Shown: positions 10,244-19,776 of the stretch, one piece after another
How positions within the stretch are numbered: position 1 is the first letter of the stretch
Layout: the number at the start of each line of letters is the position of its first letter
Origin: Trichomonas vaginalis G3
Lineage: Eukaryota > Parabasalia > Trichomonadida > Trichomonadidae
Assembly: GCF_026262505.1 (NCBI RefSeq)
Contig: NC_067207.1
Location: 22,350,082-22,414,081 of the forward strand
Reading direction: 5' to 3'
Length of the DNA stretch: 64,000 bases
Made by a program: the position numbers and the translations under genes
The notes under the pieces: generated by a model
What the model was told of the DNA's origin: nothing
The model's database searches: none
Seen by the model: the letters and a program-made list of their open reading frames with translations, nothing else

Positions 10244-13200
10244 ATGAGAGGATACACTCAGTTTATTACCTCCTTATCCAAATTCAAATTAACAAAGCCA
10301 GAGGACTTAGTTACGAGAGATACTGTCTCTTTCGTGCTGTCTCCATATGGTTTTACAGCGAATAGAACTCTCATTTTGGCATCTTATATTCCACAACTCC
10401 TTAAAGTTATTCAAGATCACATTCCATATACACCATCTGGTGGCCAGCCTATTATTTATTCGAGTTATCAAAAAATCCAAGCTCTTTGGGGAGTATTACT
10501 TCAATATGCCGAAAAGGTCGAGCCGAAGTTACCACAAGCAAATAAGATCATCAAAGGTATTAATGAAGCAAAAGATTATTTCTTAACTCTCGAAAAGACA
10601 ATGGTAACCCTTGGAGGAAGCTCTGCCCCATCCGTTGCTCAGATTCTTCAGGACGTTCAGAAATCTGTCAGCTGGGTTGAGAATCATGCAAACGCCATCG
10701 TTCAGAATCTTACAATTTACGAGCAACAACAAGCTCCAAAAGCACCAAAACTCGATAATTCCAAACTCGAACTTTACCACGCTTTAGCTGCTTTTTATGT
10801 CGCTTTCGACCAGCTTGCTGTTAACCTCATTTTCTTATCTACCGTAGAAAATATCAAAGCCCAGGCCGACGCTTTTATGAAATGGGGTCAACAAGTCTTC
10901 AACGTTTGCGGCACAATCGCCGAGCATTCATCCGATATGGCAAAGGTTACCGCCGATATCACACAAATCCTCGGAACCTTCATTTTCCCACTTTATAAAT
11001 TTGTTGCTGCTTTCCAACAACCATTGAACAACACCGTCGAGTTCACAGACATCACAAAGGCAATTGTATCATTCGCACAAACTCTCAACTTATTTGTCGT
11101 TAAGCTTAAGCTTAAAGAACTTACAGATGTAATTAAGAACTTTACCGGAGCGTTCCTTCAGAACAAGTCGCTCGAAGAAATGCTTAAGCAGTCAAGTCTC
11201 CTTGCCCAGTTCTTCGCTCCATTCGGTTACGGTCAGAATATGGATGTTGTCACATCACTTATCGCAATGACAAGTATTTGTGCCTCGAATCCAGAAATGA
11301 CTGCCCAGGTTATTGCTTCTATTGCAAGATTCGCAAGCTACGTCTTCCCATCCCTTACAGAAGCTGAAGATCTTCTTAATACTCTTGCCCTCAAGATTAC
11401 AGACATCACAAAGTCCATATTCACAGAGTCACGTCAAGCAATGCTTCAACTCATCAACATTATCGATGCAAACCTTGAATACTTCAACGATGAATACCTT
11501 GGCGAGATTAATTACGTTCTTCAGACATCGAAGACCATTTTGGACTTCATTCCAACCGATCCAAACTTCGTTAACCAGCAGCAGCTCTTCTTCGATGCGC
11601 TTGGTTCCCTTCCATCTCCATTATCAAAACTTGCATCAACATGCACTGAACCAGACATCAAAGTCCAGATGCAGCAACACTGCGAGAAGCTCACCCATGC
11701 AGGTAACAGATACGCCAACTGGTTACTCCAGTTCTATCTTACCACATCTGCAACAGTTCACTTAAGAGCGGACACTGTCCAAGGAATTTTGTCCTTCCCG
11801 ATGGGTATTTTCCAGACAATGTCAATGCAGCAGTACATTGCCAGCACAACAGAAGCTGTCAAGACAATCCAGACAATCATGGGCTCTGCTCCTGTTCTTC
11901 AGTCATTTGAAGCTGATGGAATTGTCAAATTAATCAACCAATTGAACAATTTCGCACAGCCAGGACAGCAGTTCATTGATCTCTCCAACAGAAACGCTGA
12001 ATCCCCATCATTCCCACTCTTCAAGATCGCTTCAACAGCTCTTGCAAAGGCAAACACAAGATTACCATCAATGGCCAGCCAATTAGCATCATTGATGAAC
12101 TTTGCCAATGCAGAAGCTTTTGTCTGCTCGATCATTTCATTCACAACACGTGCAATTGCTTTGTCACAGTCTGTTCAACAACTTGTCGACAGAGCTGATG
12201 TCACAGCACTCTATTTCATGTCTATTCCATTCACAATGGCTTTGTTAGTTGACTCCTTCCAGCAGAAGCAGCAACCACTCGCTGAACCACTCACAGGATC
12301 AATTAACTTTCTCAAGTCAACGACAGAAGTTATTTGGCCACTTGTCAAATCCATTGCATCAGGCGAAGACAACAAGGATAGAGTGAACCTTCCAACATTC
12401 TTCCAGAAATTCATCACAAATCTCAATGATTTGCTCGCATCAATTGCACAGTTGCCACAGCCAGTTCTCGCTTACAAGATCCCAGCAGACATACAGGAGA
12501 TCAAGAAGTTCGATGCCATGGCTGATAACATCCACTCAACACTCGTCAAATCATTCGCTAAGTACATCATCAGAAGACTTAAACGCTCAAAGTCTTCTGA
12601 TGCAAGATCTGTTTTGATGCAGTGGTTCGATGCAACACAGGTACAGACAGTCGAAGTCGCAGATGGCCTCAAGAAGATGAACAACGCCATCATGAAACTC
12701 ATCACTTCAGCGACAACAGACAGATCTGCATTCCTCGAAGCATTCACATCTCTCTCTGTTTCCCTCGCAGCCACAGAGAACTCTTACGGTAAGACAGTTT
12801 CTCCACACATCCAGAAACTCCACAAGGAACTCGTTGATCTAATCATAGAACTCCTCGAGAACGCAAGAGGCACTGCACAAGCACAGTACATGAAGATCAT
12901 CGCCTGTGCAACACAGATCAGAGCTTTGGCACCAATTTCCAAACTGAAGCAGAAGGAAATCGAGAAGTACTCTGCAACAATCATCCAACAGGTAATCAAC
13001 GCATTGAACGTCCTCAGAATGAAAGGAAAGGATGCAACACTCCAAGATTCAATTGCTGCTGTCGAAGCACTCTCTGAATTCGCTGCTTTGTCATTGGTTG
13101 CACCACAAGATATCGATGCTTCCAGCTTATTGAAGTCAATCACACAGTCAAAGAGTGACCATACATTGGTATCGTTCATCCAGAAGTTCTCTGAGAAACT

Positions 13201-15223
13201 CGCACACTTAGAACCATCAATGTTCTACCAGTTGGAAGGAATCAGAGACTCCGATACTGTCTGCGATTTCGTTTACGACAAGGCTGAGTTGTTCCGCGAT
13301 GAAGTCAACCTTTTGTTGACATTCGCAAAGACTCCAAAGGCTGATCAGCTCCCACAAGTTTATGTATCTCTCAAGAAGATGTTGGTTTGTGCAGCAGATG
13401 CAACAGTCCTTACAATGCACTCCCTCATGTTGGGTGGCCTCGCTTTCACACCTTTGTCTCGTGTTTTGGTTGAGTGTTTCGCTGAATTGATGACAATATT
13501 CGTAGAGTTTGTTGTTTTGGCTGAGAAGATCCCGACATCAAAGACAGATCTTTCTGCAGACATCAGACGTCTCAACCGTAAGATGTCAAAGCAGTTCGAT
13601 ACTTTGATCAACATTGTCGAATCTCCACAGAGACCAACAGGCGAAATCAACGAATTCGACCAGACACGTAACCAAATGTACGCTGACTTGTCAACAGCAG
13701 CCATCCAATTGGCCAGACTTGCTGCTCTCTCAGCCAACGCTTTGGTTCCTGAAATGTGGGTCGGAACACGTGGTGAAATCGTCGACACATTGAATGCCGC
13801 TATTTCCCAGTTGACAGCATCTGTTTCTGCCGTCAGAGGCAAGGCTGTCGGTGCATCCAGCACAGAGTTAGGTACACAGTTCTCCGCATTGACAAAGGGA
13901 ATTCCAGATATCCAGAAGGCATCAGAGACACTCAATTTCGTTTCTCCATTTGCTTCAAACAAACTCTTCCCATCATTGAAGAACATCTCAACAACACTTT
14001 TGGGAATCACAAAGATCTCTCCATTCCTCACAGACAGGATCATCATCGAACCAGATCCAGCATCAGCCGCCAAAGTCCCAGAGAAGTACGAGTTGCCACC
14101 ACTCCCAGACAAAGCGATCTCTCCAACAGACGCTCTCGATGAAATGGATCTCGCAAAGAGACAGCTCGAACAAGGCATCACTGAGTTCAAGAAGGTCACT
14201 GATGCCAACCTTACTCCATCTGGTGAACTTCTCCACGCTTTGTTGACACTCACAAAGCTCGCAAACTCATTCGCGGAGAAGGCATTAGGTATGGCAAGAG
14301 CAACAGCAGATACAAGATCACAGGTCGAACAGCAGGCCACATTGCACGGCTTCTCTAATGCTATCACTGCATTACAGAACGCAATGAGATCTAGATTGCT
14401 CAGAGCACCTAACTTCGAGAGAGAAATGGAAGACGCAATCAACTCATTGAGAAACTCATCAGATTCATCAATGAGAGTCGCCGTCGATGCATCAAAGATC
14501 GAAGTCAACGCTGCTCCAGAAGACGAGTCAATGGATGAAGTTACAAGAGAACTCGCTGCTACATCAAAGGCTATCGAAGACATGACATCAAGACTTTCCC
14601 AGTTCGCTCAACAAGTCGATGTCGTTCAGCCAGTTGATGAAACACACGAAATCCCAGACATCCAGGCAGCTGCAGGCACTCTTCCAGCATTCCTTGTCGC
14701 TTCTGCACAGCCAATCTTCCAGGCTACAGCAAAGATCCTCGTCCGTGCAAGAGAAATCACTGCACAGCTCATCGCCAAGTTCGGAAAGATCGATAACGAA
14801 GCAGGTATGATCAAGGTCGCTCAGGATTTGACAGAGGCTGCTGAGTTGCTTATCATTTGCGCAGAAATTCTCGTCAACGGTGGCGAAGAAGACGCAGAAT
14901 TCAAGGTCATCGCTGCAGCAAGAATCATCAAGGGTGCTGTCGCTTCCCTCGTCGCACAAGTTCTCGTTAAGGGTGGTGATGCAGAAGGTATCATGTCCAT
15001 GCAGGTTAAGATTGTCGCGAGACACACAGACGCCATCATCGCAATGGCTGAAAAGATCGTCACAGAGAAGCTGAACGAGGCAGACGCAAAGGCTCCAAAG
15101 AAGGCTGTAAAGAACCCGATGATTCAGAAGCTCAACATGCAACAGACAGTCAACCAACAGCGCAAGGTTCTCCAGGAAGAAGAAAAGAACTTGTACACAT
15201 TCCGTCGCCGTGGAAACAAGTAA
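10244..15223 (+). CDS. I/LWEQ-domain protein, talin/Sla2-like actin-linker candidate
   Basis: A single 1659-codon frame opens at ATG 10244, preceded by an in-frame TAA at 10229. It ends with TAAA, the common trichomonad stop context. The protein is almost wholly predicted alpha-helix, rich in Ala, Leu, Gln and Ser with few Gly or aromatic residues, as in the helical-bundle rods of talin and vinculin. The last 200 residues (for example GMIKVAQDLTEAAELLIICA, then AAARIIKGAVASLVAQ) have the heptad layout of the I/LWEQ (THATCH) actin-binding module. They are followed by a charged coiled tail ending RRRGNK. I see no FERM or ANTH head at the N-terminus. The likely role is linking actin to membrane or adhesion sites, which fits the amoeboid spreading of trichomonads. 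The I/LWEQ call rests on pattern only. Codon use is richer in C-ending codons than in the surrounding DNA, as in a well-expressed gene. Confidence 0.7.
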   Translation: MRGYTQFITSLSKFKLTKPEDLVTRDTVSFVLSPYGFTANRTLILASYIPQLLKVIQDHIPYTPSGGQPIIYSSYQKIQALWGVLLQYAEKVEPKLPQANKIIKGINEAKDYFLTLEKTMVTLGGSSAPSVAQILQDVQKSVSWVENHANAIVQNLTIYEQQQAPKAPKLDNSKLELYHALAAFYVAFDQLAVNLIFLSTVENIKAQADAFMKWGQQVFNVCGTIAEHSSDMAKVTADITQILGTFIFPLYKFVAAFQQPLNNTVEFTDITKAIVSFAQTLNLFVVKLKLKELTDVIKNFTGAFLQNKSLEEMLKQSSLLAQFFAPFGYGQNMDVVTSLIAMTSICASNPEMTAQVIASIARFASYVFPSLTEAEDLLNTLALKITDITKSIFTESRQAMLQLINIIDANLEYFNDEYLGEINYVLQTSKTILDFIPTDPNFVNQQQLFFDALGSLPSPLSKLASTCTEPDIKVQMQQHCEKLTHAGNRYANWLLQFYLTTSATVHLRADTVQGILSFPMGIFQTMSMQQYIASTTEAVKTIQTIMGSAPVLQSFEADGIVKLINQLNNFAQPGQQFIDLSNRNAESPSFPLFKIASTALAKANTRLPSMASQLASLMNFANAEAFVCSIISFTTRAIALSQSVQQLVDRADVTALYFMSIPFTMALLVDSFQQKQQPLAEPLTGSINFLKSTTEVIWPLVKSIASGEDNKDRVNLPTFFQKFITNLNDLLASIAQLPQPVLAYKIPADIQEIKKFDAMADNIHSTLVKSFAKYIIRRLKRSKSSDARSVLMQWFDATQVQTVEVADGLKKMNNAIMKLITSATTDRSAFLEAFTSLSVSLAATENSYGKTVSPHIQKLHKELVDLIIELLENARGTAQAQYMKIIACATQIRALAPISKLKQKEIEKYSATIIQQVINALNVLRMKGKDATLQDSIAAVEALSEFAALSLVAPQDIDASSLLKSITQSKSDHTLVSFIQKFSEKLAHLEPSMFYQLEGIRDSDTVCDFVYDKAELFRDEVNLLLTFAKTPKADQLPQVYVSLKKMLVCAADATVLTMHSLMLGGLAFTPLSRVLVECFAELMTIFVEFVVLAEKIPTSKTDLSADIRRLNRKMSKQFDTLINIVESPQRPTGEINEFDQTRNQMYADLSTAAIQLARLAALSANALVPEMWVGTRGEIVDTLNAAISQLTASVSAVRGKAVGASSTELGTQFSALTKGIPDIQKASETLNFVSPFASNKLFPSLKNISTTLLGITKISPFLTDRIIIEPDPASAAKVPEKYELPPLPDKAISPTDALDEMDLAKRQLEQGITEFKKVTDANLTPSGELLHALLTLTKLANSFAEKALGMARATADTRSQVEQQATLHGFSNAITALQNAMRSRLLRAPNFEREMEDAINSLRNSSDSSMRVAVDASKIEVNAAPEDESMDEVTRELAATSKAIEDMTSRLSQFAQQVDVVQPVDETHEIPDIQAAAGTLPAFLVASAQPIFQATAKILVRAREITAQLIAKFGKIDNEAGMIKVAQDLTEAAELLIICAEILVNGGEEDAEFKVIAAARIIKGAVASLVAQVLVKGGDAEGIMSMQVKIVARHTDAIIAMAEKIVTEKLNEADAKAPKKAVKNPMIQKLNMQQTVNQQRKVLQEEEKNLYTFRRRGNK

Positions 15224-15632
15224 ATTTCTTGATCAGTCATCGAAAAAGCGTTTTTTTGATTATCGTTTTTTTAATAAACAAATAAGGAAAGATATAATTT
15301 TTTTAATTAAAACAAATAACCATTCTTGTTAATGGTGTTTATATTTTTATAACAAAAGCCTAATGTTAGTAAATTAGATTGGCAATTAAGGATATATTCA
15401 TTGGATCGTTTCATTTTATGGAAAGGAATGGGATTTTAGTAGTAACAAAGCAAATTTTTCATATAACGAATTAAATATTTTGAATAATCATGAAAGAACT
15501 CGTATTTCAAATCGAGAAGCAAATAAGATAGAACTACTTACTTATGAAAACAAATTAACTCACGAAAGAATAAAAAAAATTAAAAAAAATTATTAAATTA
15601 ATTCAACAACCAAACCAAATTAAGTAACTACT
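15224..15632. other. Convergent intergenic spacer
   Basis: This AT-rich spacer lies between the 3' ends of two convergent genes. I see nothing else in it. Confidence 0.6.
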
Positions 15633-16554
15633 TTACTTACGTGGTGGAAGTCCAGCAGCGGCAAGATGTTCGTTAAGGATCTTGCGCTTCTCTTCGAAGG
15701 AGAGCTTCTTTGTCTGTGGCTTCTTTGGAGCGTGCTTCTGCTTCATCTCCTCAGCGTGTTTCTTCTTATCAGCAATAACTGTAGCAGCTGGGTTCTTTCT
15801 AATGGCAGCATGAGCATCCTTATAAATCTTTTCTAATGAATCAGCAGTAATACCAGCCTTAACATAACGAGAGAATTGCTTGTTATACTTCTCTTCGGAT
15901 TCCTTCTTAAGCTTGCGCATGTAATCAGCAACAGCGCCACCAAGGATGTAGTACTGGTTGCCCTTAACGATCTTTTCAGCTGGGACGTCCTTGCGGTCCT
16001 TGCCAGCATCCTTGTCCTTCTTGTCGAACTTGCAGGCGAGGCGGCAGACGTTGTGTGGGATGAAGAGGCCACCATCGACGGCACCCTTCATGACGGAGAA
16101 GACCTTAGCGCCTGTTGTTGTACGAGCAAGACCAACATCGAGGATGACCTTGAATGGGCGTCTGTTCTCTTCATCGTTGAGGTATTCCTCTGTGATCTCT
16201 GTCTTGAAGACATCGGCGAGCTTCATCTGTGTGAGGAAGCGGCGAGCAACAAGAAGACCTGTAGCATAAGCAGCTGGGTAGTTGGAAAGACTTGATGCCG
16301 TACTTTGGAAGTTCTGTGGAGAGAGCCTGGCAGACTGTCTTATCACCTGTGAGTTCGGCAACAACGATCTGAGCGATAACCTTTGTGTTTGTGATACGAG
16401 CGACAAGGCGGTACTTGGCAGCACCATACTTTGTCTTGTCTTGCTGGATGAGCTGAGTACGCTGGACGTAGTCAGTCTTAGCCTCACGCCGCCTGCGGAA
16501 CTTTGTTTGGAAACGTGAGAAGTAGCCAGCATTCTTGACGAGCTTTGCAGACAT
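15633..16554 (-). CDS. RPL5: 60S ribosomal protein L5 (uL18), frameshifted in this sequence
   Basis: This is the 5S-rRNA-binding protein of the large ribosomal subunit. The N-terminus, MSAKLVKNAGYFSRFQTKFR, begins at 16554 and shows the eukaryotic L5 signature (YFSRFQTKFRRRREAKTDY, then RLVARITN and KVIAQIVVAEL). At about 16290 the frame breaks after PKYGIKS, and the rest of the protein (NYPAAYATGLLVARR through DGGLFIPH to LPPRK) follows in a second frame. L5 normally reads YGVKxGLTNYAAAYCTGLLLARR at this point, so about four bases are missing and everything else is intact. Total length would be near 306 residues, normal for eukaryotic L5. The clean frames on both sides suggest either a sequencing error or a very young pseudogene; the genome should hold further copies. 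Confidence 0.93.
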
Positions 16555-17263
16555 CAGGAAAAGAGAGAGACCAAAACCGTAGACCCTCTCTCAATTTTTT
16601 CTGAACAAAAATTGACCTCTTGTAAAGTTTTGTATCGGCCATGACAAAAAGCGAAATATTAATCATTATCATGAATTTAGCATGCGCAGTAACCATATTT
16701 GATCTTTCTTCAGGCATTGTATATCTATACTGCTATTGTATGCATTTTCATTTTTATTTCTTTGTTATAAATAGGTATAGTCAGAATTTGATCTTATTTC
16801 CTAGAGTATTAAAGGTTATGATGAGATTTCTTTAATATAATCATAAAATTTACAGAATGATAGAGAAAATTAAGGAATTTTACATATATTATAACCAGAA
16901 ATTACATTTTTTATCTTTTTTATACCTAAAACGCGAATGCCTCTAAAAATAGAGATATCAAGCAAAATATTGAATGAAGAGTGAGGTGAGAATTAGAATG
17001 ATTGAATCTAAGCATCCGATTTAGAATCTAATAACCTAATGCTATCTATATAATAATAAGAAATTGAGCCAAAATAGCGCGGACAAACATAAGAGAATTT
17101 GAAATTAGAAAATATCAAAAGAAAAATGAGTTTTAAAAAAGAAATTACCTGTAATATCATATCGAATGTGCCATTTAACCAATGAGTGTTCAGGTGATGC
17201 CTCCCATTTTCAAAAAAAAAATTAATAAACGAAAATCTCTAAAATCACCTGACCACATTTGAA
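16555..17263. other. Divergent promoter region between RPL5 and CCT8
   Basis: About 700 bp separate the two divergent starts. No open frame of note lies here. I did not find a clear copy of the trichomonad initiator (TCAYTW) immediately before either start codon. Confidence 0.5.
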
Positions 17264-18090
17264 ATGGCAGCAAATAAGTTATCATTTAATGGCTTTTTCA
17301 AGGACGGCACCCGCTATTTCTCCGGTGTAGATGAAGTTCTCCTTCAGAACATCGACGCAGTTGTTGATTTAAGCGAACTCACACGCACGTCGATTGGTCC
17401 GAACGGTATGAAGAAAATTATCAAAAACCACTTTGGCAAACTCTATGTTACTGGTGATGCAGCCACCATCTTGAACGAGGCTGAAATCCAGCATCCGCCG
17501 CCAAGATGCTTGTCACCGCATCACAGATGCAAGCTGAGCAAGTTGGCGATGGCACAAACTTTGTTTTAGTTTTCGGTGGTGAGCTTCTTCGCCGTGCTAC
17601 TGAGCTTGTTCGTGCCGGTATCAACACAAAAGATATTGTTGCAGGCTACCAGAAAGCACTTGCCGAAGCACTTCGCATTCTTCCAACACTTGATCTTGGC
17701 AATAAATTCAACGTTGACGACAAAGCATCCGTTGCTGCTTGCTTAAAGACACCACTCTCCTCACACCAGTACTTAGACGCTGACTTCCTTTCAAACATTG
17801 CTGCGGAAGCATGTTTGATGGCATATCCAAACCACAATCTTCGCTTCAACGTCGACAACGTCCGCTACGCTAAAGCACTTGGTGGTTCTATCCAAGACTC
17901 GTTTGTTGTCAAAGGCTTTGCTATTCCACGTGAAGTTGTTGGCACCATCCGCCGCAAAGACGACGTCAAGATTGCTCTTTACACATGCTCTTTCGACTTT
18001 GCCGAGACGGACACAAAGATGAACACCGTTTTCACATCCGGCAAGCAGATGGAACAGTTTGCTCTTTCCGAGGAGAACCGCATGGAATAA
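17264..18090 (+). pseudogene. CCT8: T-complex chaperonin CCT theta subunit, 5' half only
   Basis: CCT theta is one of the eight subunits of the cytosolic TRiC chaperonin, which folds actin and tubulin using ATP. The start reads FFKDGTRYFSGVDEVLLQNI, then TSIGPNGMKKIIKNH (P-loop-like GPNGM) and GDAATILNEAEIQHP. After one lost base near 17495 it continues as KMLVTASQMQAEQVGDGTNF (GDGTNF nucleotide-site motif) and FNVDNVRYAKALGGS. The text matches theta rather than other subunits (HFSG, FNVDN, IQHPAAK). It stops at EENRME, about half of the normal 540 residues. The following bases are Maverick sequence, so the 3' half is absent. A functional copy must exist elsewhere. A misassembly at the nearby gap is the main alternative. 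Confidence 0.92.
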
Positions 18091-18099
18091 ATTTGTGAA

Positions 18100-18240
18100 A
18101 AGTGAAACATTATATAATGTTTTCGACCAAGAAGACTAACAATTTTCCGAATAAAAACTTCATTTATACTAAACATCTTCAGGGCTAGAAGGCACGAAGT
18201 GCCTGGAAGCCCCACTACCTTTTTTTTTTTTTTTTTTTTT
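18100..18240. mobile_element. Maverick/Polinton terminal stub (third element, C)
   Basis: This 140-bp piece is the reverse complement of parts of the left end of Maverick B (56831-57060). It ends in the terminal repeat 18181-18219 and a 21-base T run. It is a small remnant, not connected to Maverick A, whose right end has the same orientation at 42338. It abuts the CCT theta fragment on its inner side. Confidence 0.85.
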
Positions 18241-18972
18241 ATATTAATATAAAAAAAGTCTCTTAATATCTATATTTCATATTTTTATCGATTTTTAAAG
18301 TTTTTGCGAAAAGTATTCAATTATTTTTGCTATTTTGTCGGGTAAATGTCAGATTTGCGACATTTTCTGATATGATATTCAGATTCTACGTTGATAATAA
18401 TGCTTATAGAACCCTCTTGCTATTGTGTCAAAAGTGCGAAACCGATAGCAAAAATATCTCGCAATTCAAAATTGAGATATTGAGTGAATTATGCATTATA
18501 GAGATTAAAAATCTGATTTGTGGAAAACATCTCATCAGTTTCTAGCTAATTCAAAAATCTTTACTATCTTATTCGATTAAAATGAAAAGGGAATAGGTTC
18601 ATTATGCCTTTAAAGGACAGCCCTATAATATAATCATAGTTTCGCTCAATATGCAGCATTTTTTTTTCGAAATCTATGGTCAATGTCCTAAATACTGATT
18701 GCTTTTGCATTCATATCTCTTACATTTTCTATACCCACATCACTATTCATTGCTATTCCTATCTTTTTCATTTTTTGTTTGTTTCTCATAATTTCTCAAA
18801 AAACATGATAACTTTGATATTTGTAAATATCATACTTTTAACGTAAATAAGAACTTGACCTATTAAGAAAAGNNNNNNNNNNNNNNNNNNNNNNNNNNNN
18901 NNNNNNNNNNNNNNNNNNNNNNNNNNNNNNNNNNNNNNNNNNNNNNNNNNNNNNNNNNNNNNNNNNNNNNNN
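18241..18972. other. AT-rich spacer and assembly gap
   Basis: About 630 bp of AT-rich DNA without a credible gene is followed by 100 Ns at 18873-18972. A round gap of 100 usually means unknown length. The left end of Maverick A must lie in or near it. Confidence 0.9.
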
Positions 18973-19760
18973 AATTATATATGTTTTCATGTTTTTGTCA
19001 AACTTCTTCGTAAATGTTTTGTCAAGACTTCTTCGTAAATCAGACAAAAATAATGTTTAGGGTAGAAGGTTAGATATAACCTCTTTTCTAACCTCTTTTC
19101 TACCCTCTTGAATTTGTCAAGATTTCTTCGTAAATGTTTTTGTCAAGACTTCTTCGTAAAGACTTTGTCAAGACTTCTTCGTAAAGACTTTGTTGAGATT
19201 TCTTCATGAAATTTACACCAAAAATAATGTTTAGGGTAGAAGGTTAGATATAACCTCTTTTCTAACCTCTTTTTACCTCTTGAATTTTCATGAAATTTAC
19301 ACCAAAAATAATGTTTAGGGTAGAAGGTTAGATATAACCTCTTTTCTAACCTCTTTTCTACCCTCTTGAATTTTCATGAAATTTACACCAAAAATATATT
19401 TTAGGTGAAGAGGTGAGATATAACCTGTTTTTCACCTAATTTTTCACCTCTTGAATTTTCATGAAATTTACAACCAAAATATACTACTAGGGTCATTTAC
19501 GAAGAAATTCAACAAAGTCTTTACGAAGAAATCTCAACAAAACATAGACAAGAAAGTTCATGAGAAATTAGATGAAGAAGTCTTAACAAAGTCTTTACGA
19601 AGAAATTCATGAAAATTCAAGAGGTAGAAAAGAGGGTAGAAAAGAGGGTAGACCTACCCTTCTACCTAAAATATATTTTGGGTCATTTACACTCATTTAC
19701 GAAGAAATCTCAACAAAGTCTTTACGAAGAAGTCACAATAAAACATCTGTCAAAAACCGC
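18973..19760. repeat. Left subterminal repeat field of Maverick A
   Basis: Two motifs alternate here. One is a 24-27-bp unit (GTCAAGACTTCTTCGTAAA) in both orientations. The other is a hairpin unit of the form AGGGTAGAAGGTTAGATAT followed by ACCTC/TACCCTC blocks, at about 19061, 19230, 19317, 19398 and 19620. The same two motifs fill the right end of the element (41560-42330). Confidence 0.9.
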
Positions 19761-19776
19761 TTTTTTAACTTCACTT

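Noticed and set aside
13360-14583. Open frame of 407 codons on the minus strand
   Set aside because: It is the antisense shadow of the I/LWEQ gene. Its Ser/Ala-rich text mirrors codon bias on the other strand and has no domain.
15300-15620. tRNA or small RNA gene in the spacers
   Set aside because: I found no cloverleaf, A/B box pair or comparable structure in the host spacers.
18100-18240. Left end of Maverick A
   Set aside because: Its orientation is that of a right end and about 630 bp of non-element DNA lies between it and the gap, so it belongs to another copy.
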